Assembly: GCA_011055585.1 (NCBI GenBank)
Contig: DRGT01000039.1
Coordinates: 1 to 6,189, forward strand
Source of the DNA: Candidatus Nitrosopumilus sp.
Lineage (GTDB): Archaea; Thermoproteota; Nitrososphaeria; Nitrososphaerales; Nitrosopumilaceae
Length of the DNA: 6,189 nucleotides
Direction: 5' to 3'
The notes under the pieces were generated by a model, which did not search any database, had not been told where the DNA came from, and worked only from the letters and a program-made list of their open reading frames with translations. Both the position numbers and the translations under genes were made by a program. Shown in pieces: positions 5,323-6,189 of this stretch (its first letter is position 1; each line of letters begins with the position of its first letter).

Positions 5323-6189
5323 ATGAGATTGTTGATAATACTACCAATGATTCTACTACTTTTCATAGTGATTATTCCCACTGCTGATGCTGCTACAATT
5401 AAACAAACAATGGAAGGAGGAATGGATGTAGCGATCGCACATCCTGACGCTGCAGTAATAGATAGAATAATTACAATTTCTTTTCTAGTTAAAAACAACG
5501 GTTGGGAAGACAAACAGGATATAACTTTTACTTTTGGTCCAAGTAATGTTATCATTTCAGTAGAAAAAGATTCAATTCAAATTGAAAAAATTGCAGCTGG
5601 TGGATCATATGGAGAAACTGTTGATTTTAGAATTGCGTCTGATGCTTCACTAGGTTCACACTTTTTAAATTTAGAATATTCTCAAGTTTTGCTTGCAAAC
5701 AATGAAGAAGCACAACCACCAACTCAAACAAACATTGCTGTTCCAATTTTAATCATAGATCGGCCCAGAGTGACAATTCATACTGCTACTCCTGAATCAT
5801 TATTTACAAATGCAGAATTTTCATTTACAGTTGAAATTATTTCAGAAGATATTGACATTAATGATGTAAAACTAGAGATTATTCCTCCTCAAGACATTAA
5901 CTTTAGAGGAGAAACCTTGCATACATTTACTTCAATTCAGAAAAATGTTCCAATCTCTATAACATCTAGAATTATTACACCTTCTCAAGAAATAAACACC
6001 CAATACAATATTCCATTCCAAGTTATAGTTACTTATACTGATGACGCTGGTCAAGAAAATACTGATTCAAAAACAGTTTCTCTAATAATGCGTCCAAGAA
6101 CATTCATGGAGCTAACAACTGATGGAGGAATTTGGATAGGAGATTTTTTCATAGCTCCTTATGTTAGTCTTGGAACGATAATTGGAATT
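5323..6189 (+). CDS. Secreted or membrane-anchored beta-domain protein (partial, runs off right edge)
   Basis: The frame is open from ATG 5323 to the last base, giving the first 289 residues. Residues 2-19 are a hydrophobic core with Arg2 ahead of it, followed by PTADA|AT, a good signal-peptidase site after Ala23, so the protein is exported. The mature part has at least two beta-sandwich units, about 30-145 and 147-270. Each has the pattern of CARDB/COG1361 S-layer-like domains: an early ITISFLVKNNGWEDKQ-type strand (x-V-K-N-x-G) in the first, and FSFTVEIIS and FQVIVTYTDDAGQENT in the second. The last visible residues (about 272-289, IGDFFIAPYVSLGTIIGI) look like the start of a C-terminal membrane anchor. 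The likely place is the cell surface, perhaps in envelope assembly or as a complex subunit; no enzyme motif is seen. An in-frame GTG at 5266 would add 19 basic residues. ATG 5323 is preferred because it gives a standard signal peptide, although it has no Shine-Dalgarno site. Confidence 0.8.
   Translation, partial: MRLLIILPMILLLFIVIIPTADAATIKQTMEGGMDVAIAHPDAAVIDRIITISFLVKNNGWEDKQDITFTFGPSNVIISVEKDSIQIEKIAAGGSYGETVDFRIASDASLGSHFLNLEYSQVLLANNEEAQPPTQTNIAVPILIIDRPRVTIHTATPESLFTNAEFSFTVEIISEDIDINDVKLEIIPPQDINFRGETLHTFTSIQKNVPISITSRIITPSQEINTQYNIPFQVIVTYTDDAGQENTDSKTVSLIMRPRTFMELTTDGGIWIGDFFIAPYVSLGTIIGI

Noticed and set aside
5235..5555. Minus-strand frame opposite the start of the secreted-protein gene
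   Set aside because: The plus strand has a signal peptide and a frame open to the window edge; the minus frame is its complement.

Overview
The window looks like a chromosomal piece of an ammonia-oxidising-type archaeon (Thaumarchaeota/Nitrososphaerota, probably Nitrosopumilus-like). This is inferred from a complete archaeal TFIIB (TFB), very AT-rich DNA, TATA-like boxes placed so that transcripts would have little or no 5' leader, and a short archaeal APS kinase. The species cannot be fixed from the sequence alone.

Layout, left to right: (1) positions 1-278 hold the C-terminal end of a beta-rich protein of unknown function, plus strand. (2) 279-585 is a gene-free stretch. Its first 130 bases fold into a compact multi-helix structure that looks like an uncharacterised structured RNA; the minus strand is preferred but not proven. 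(3) 586-798 encodes a small two-helix membrane protein, followed after 19 bases by cysQ (818-1636), a 3'(2'),5'-bisphosphate nucleotidase. (4) On the minus strand, cysC (APS kinase, 1631-2143) meets cysQ tail to tail with a 6-base overlap, and upstream of it lies a hemerythrin-like (HHE) diiron protein (2187-2732). (5) Divergent from the hemerythrin gene is a monovalent cation/proton antiporter (2853-4301). (6) A TFB gene (4296-5207, minus) converges on the antiporter, again with a 6-base overlap. (7) Divergent from TFB is a secreted protein with a signal peptide (5323 to the right edge), truncated by the window.

Functional links: CysC makes PAPS and CysQ removes PAP, the by-product of PAPS use, so the two convergent genes belong to one sulfur-activation pathway although they lie on opposite strands. 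The other neighbours have no obvious common pathway, and I see no mobile element, CRISPR array, tRNA or rRNA. The main unexplained items are the structured RNA at about 279-412, the identical way both convergent gene pairs share a TTATAR hexamer as overlapping stop codons, the altered Asn-Asp ion-site motif of the antiporter, and a near-perfect palindrome just upstream of the antiporter's TATA box.
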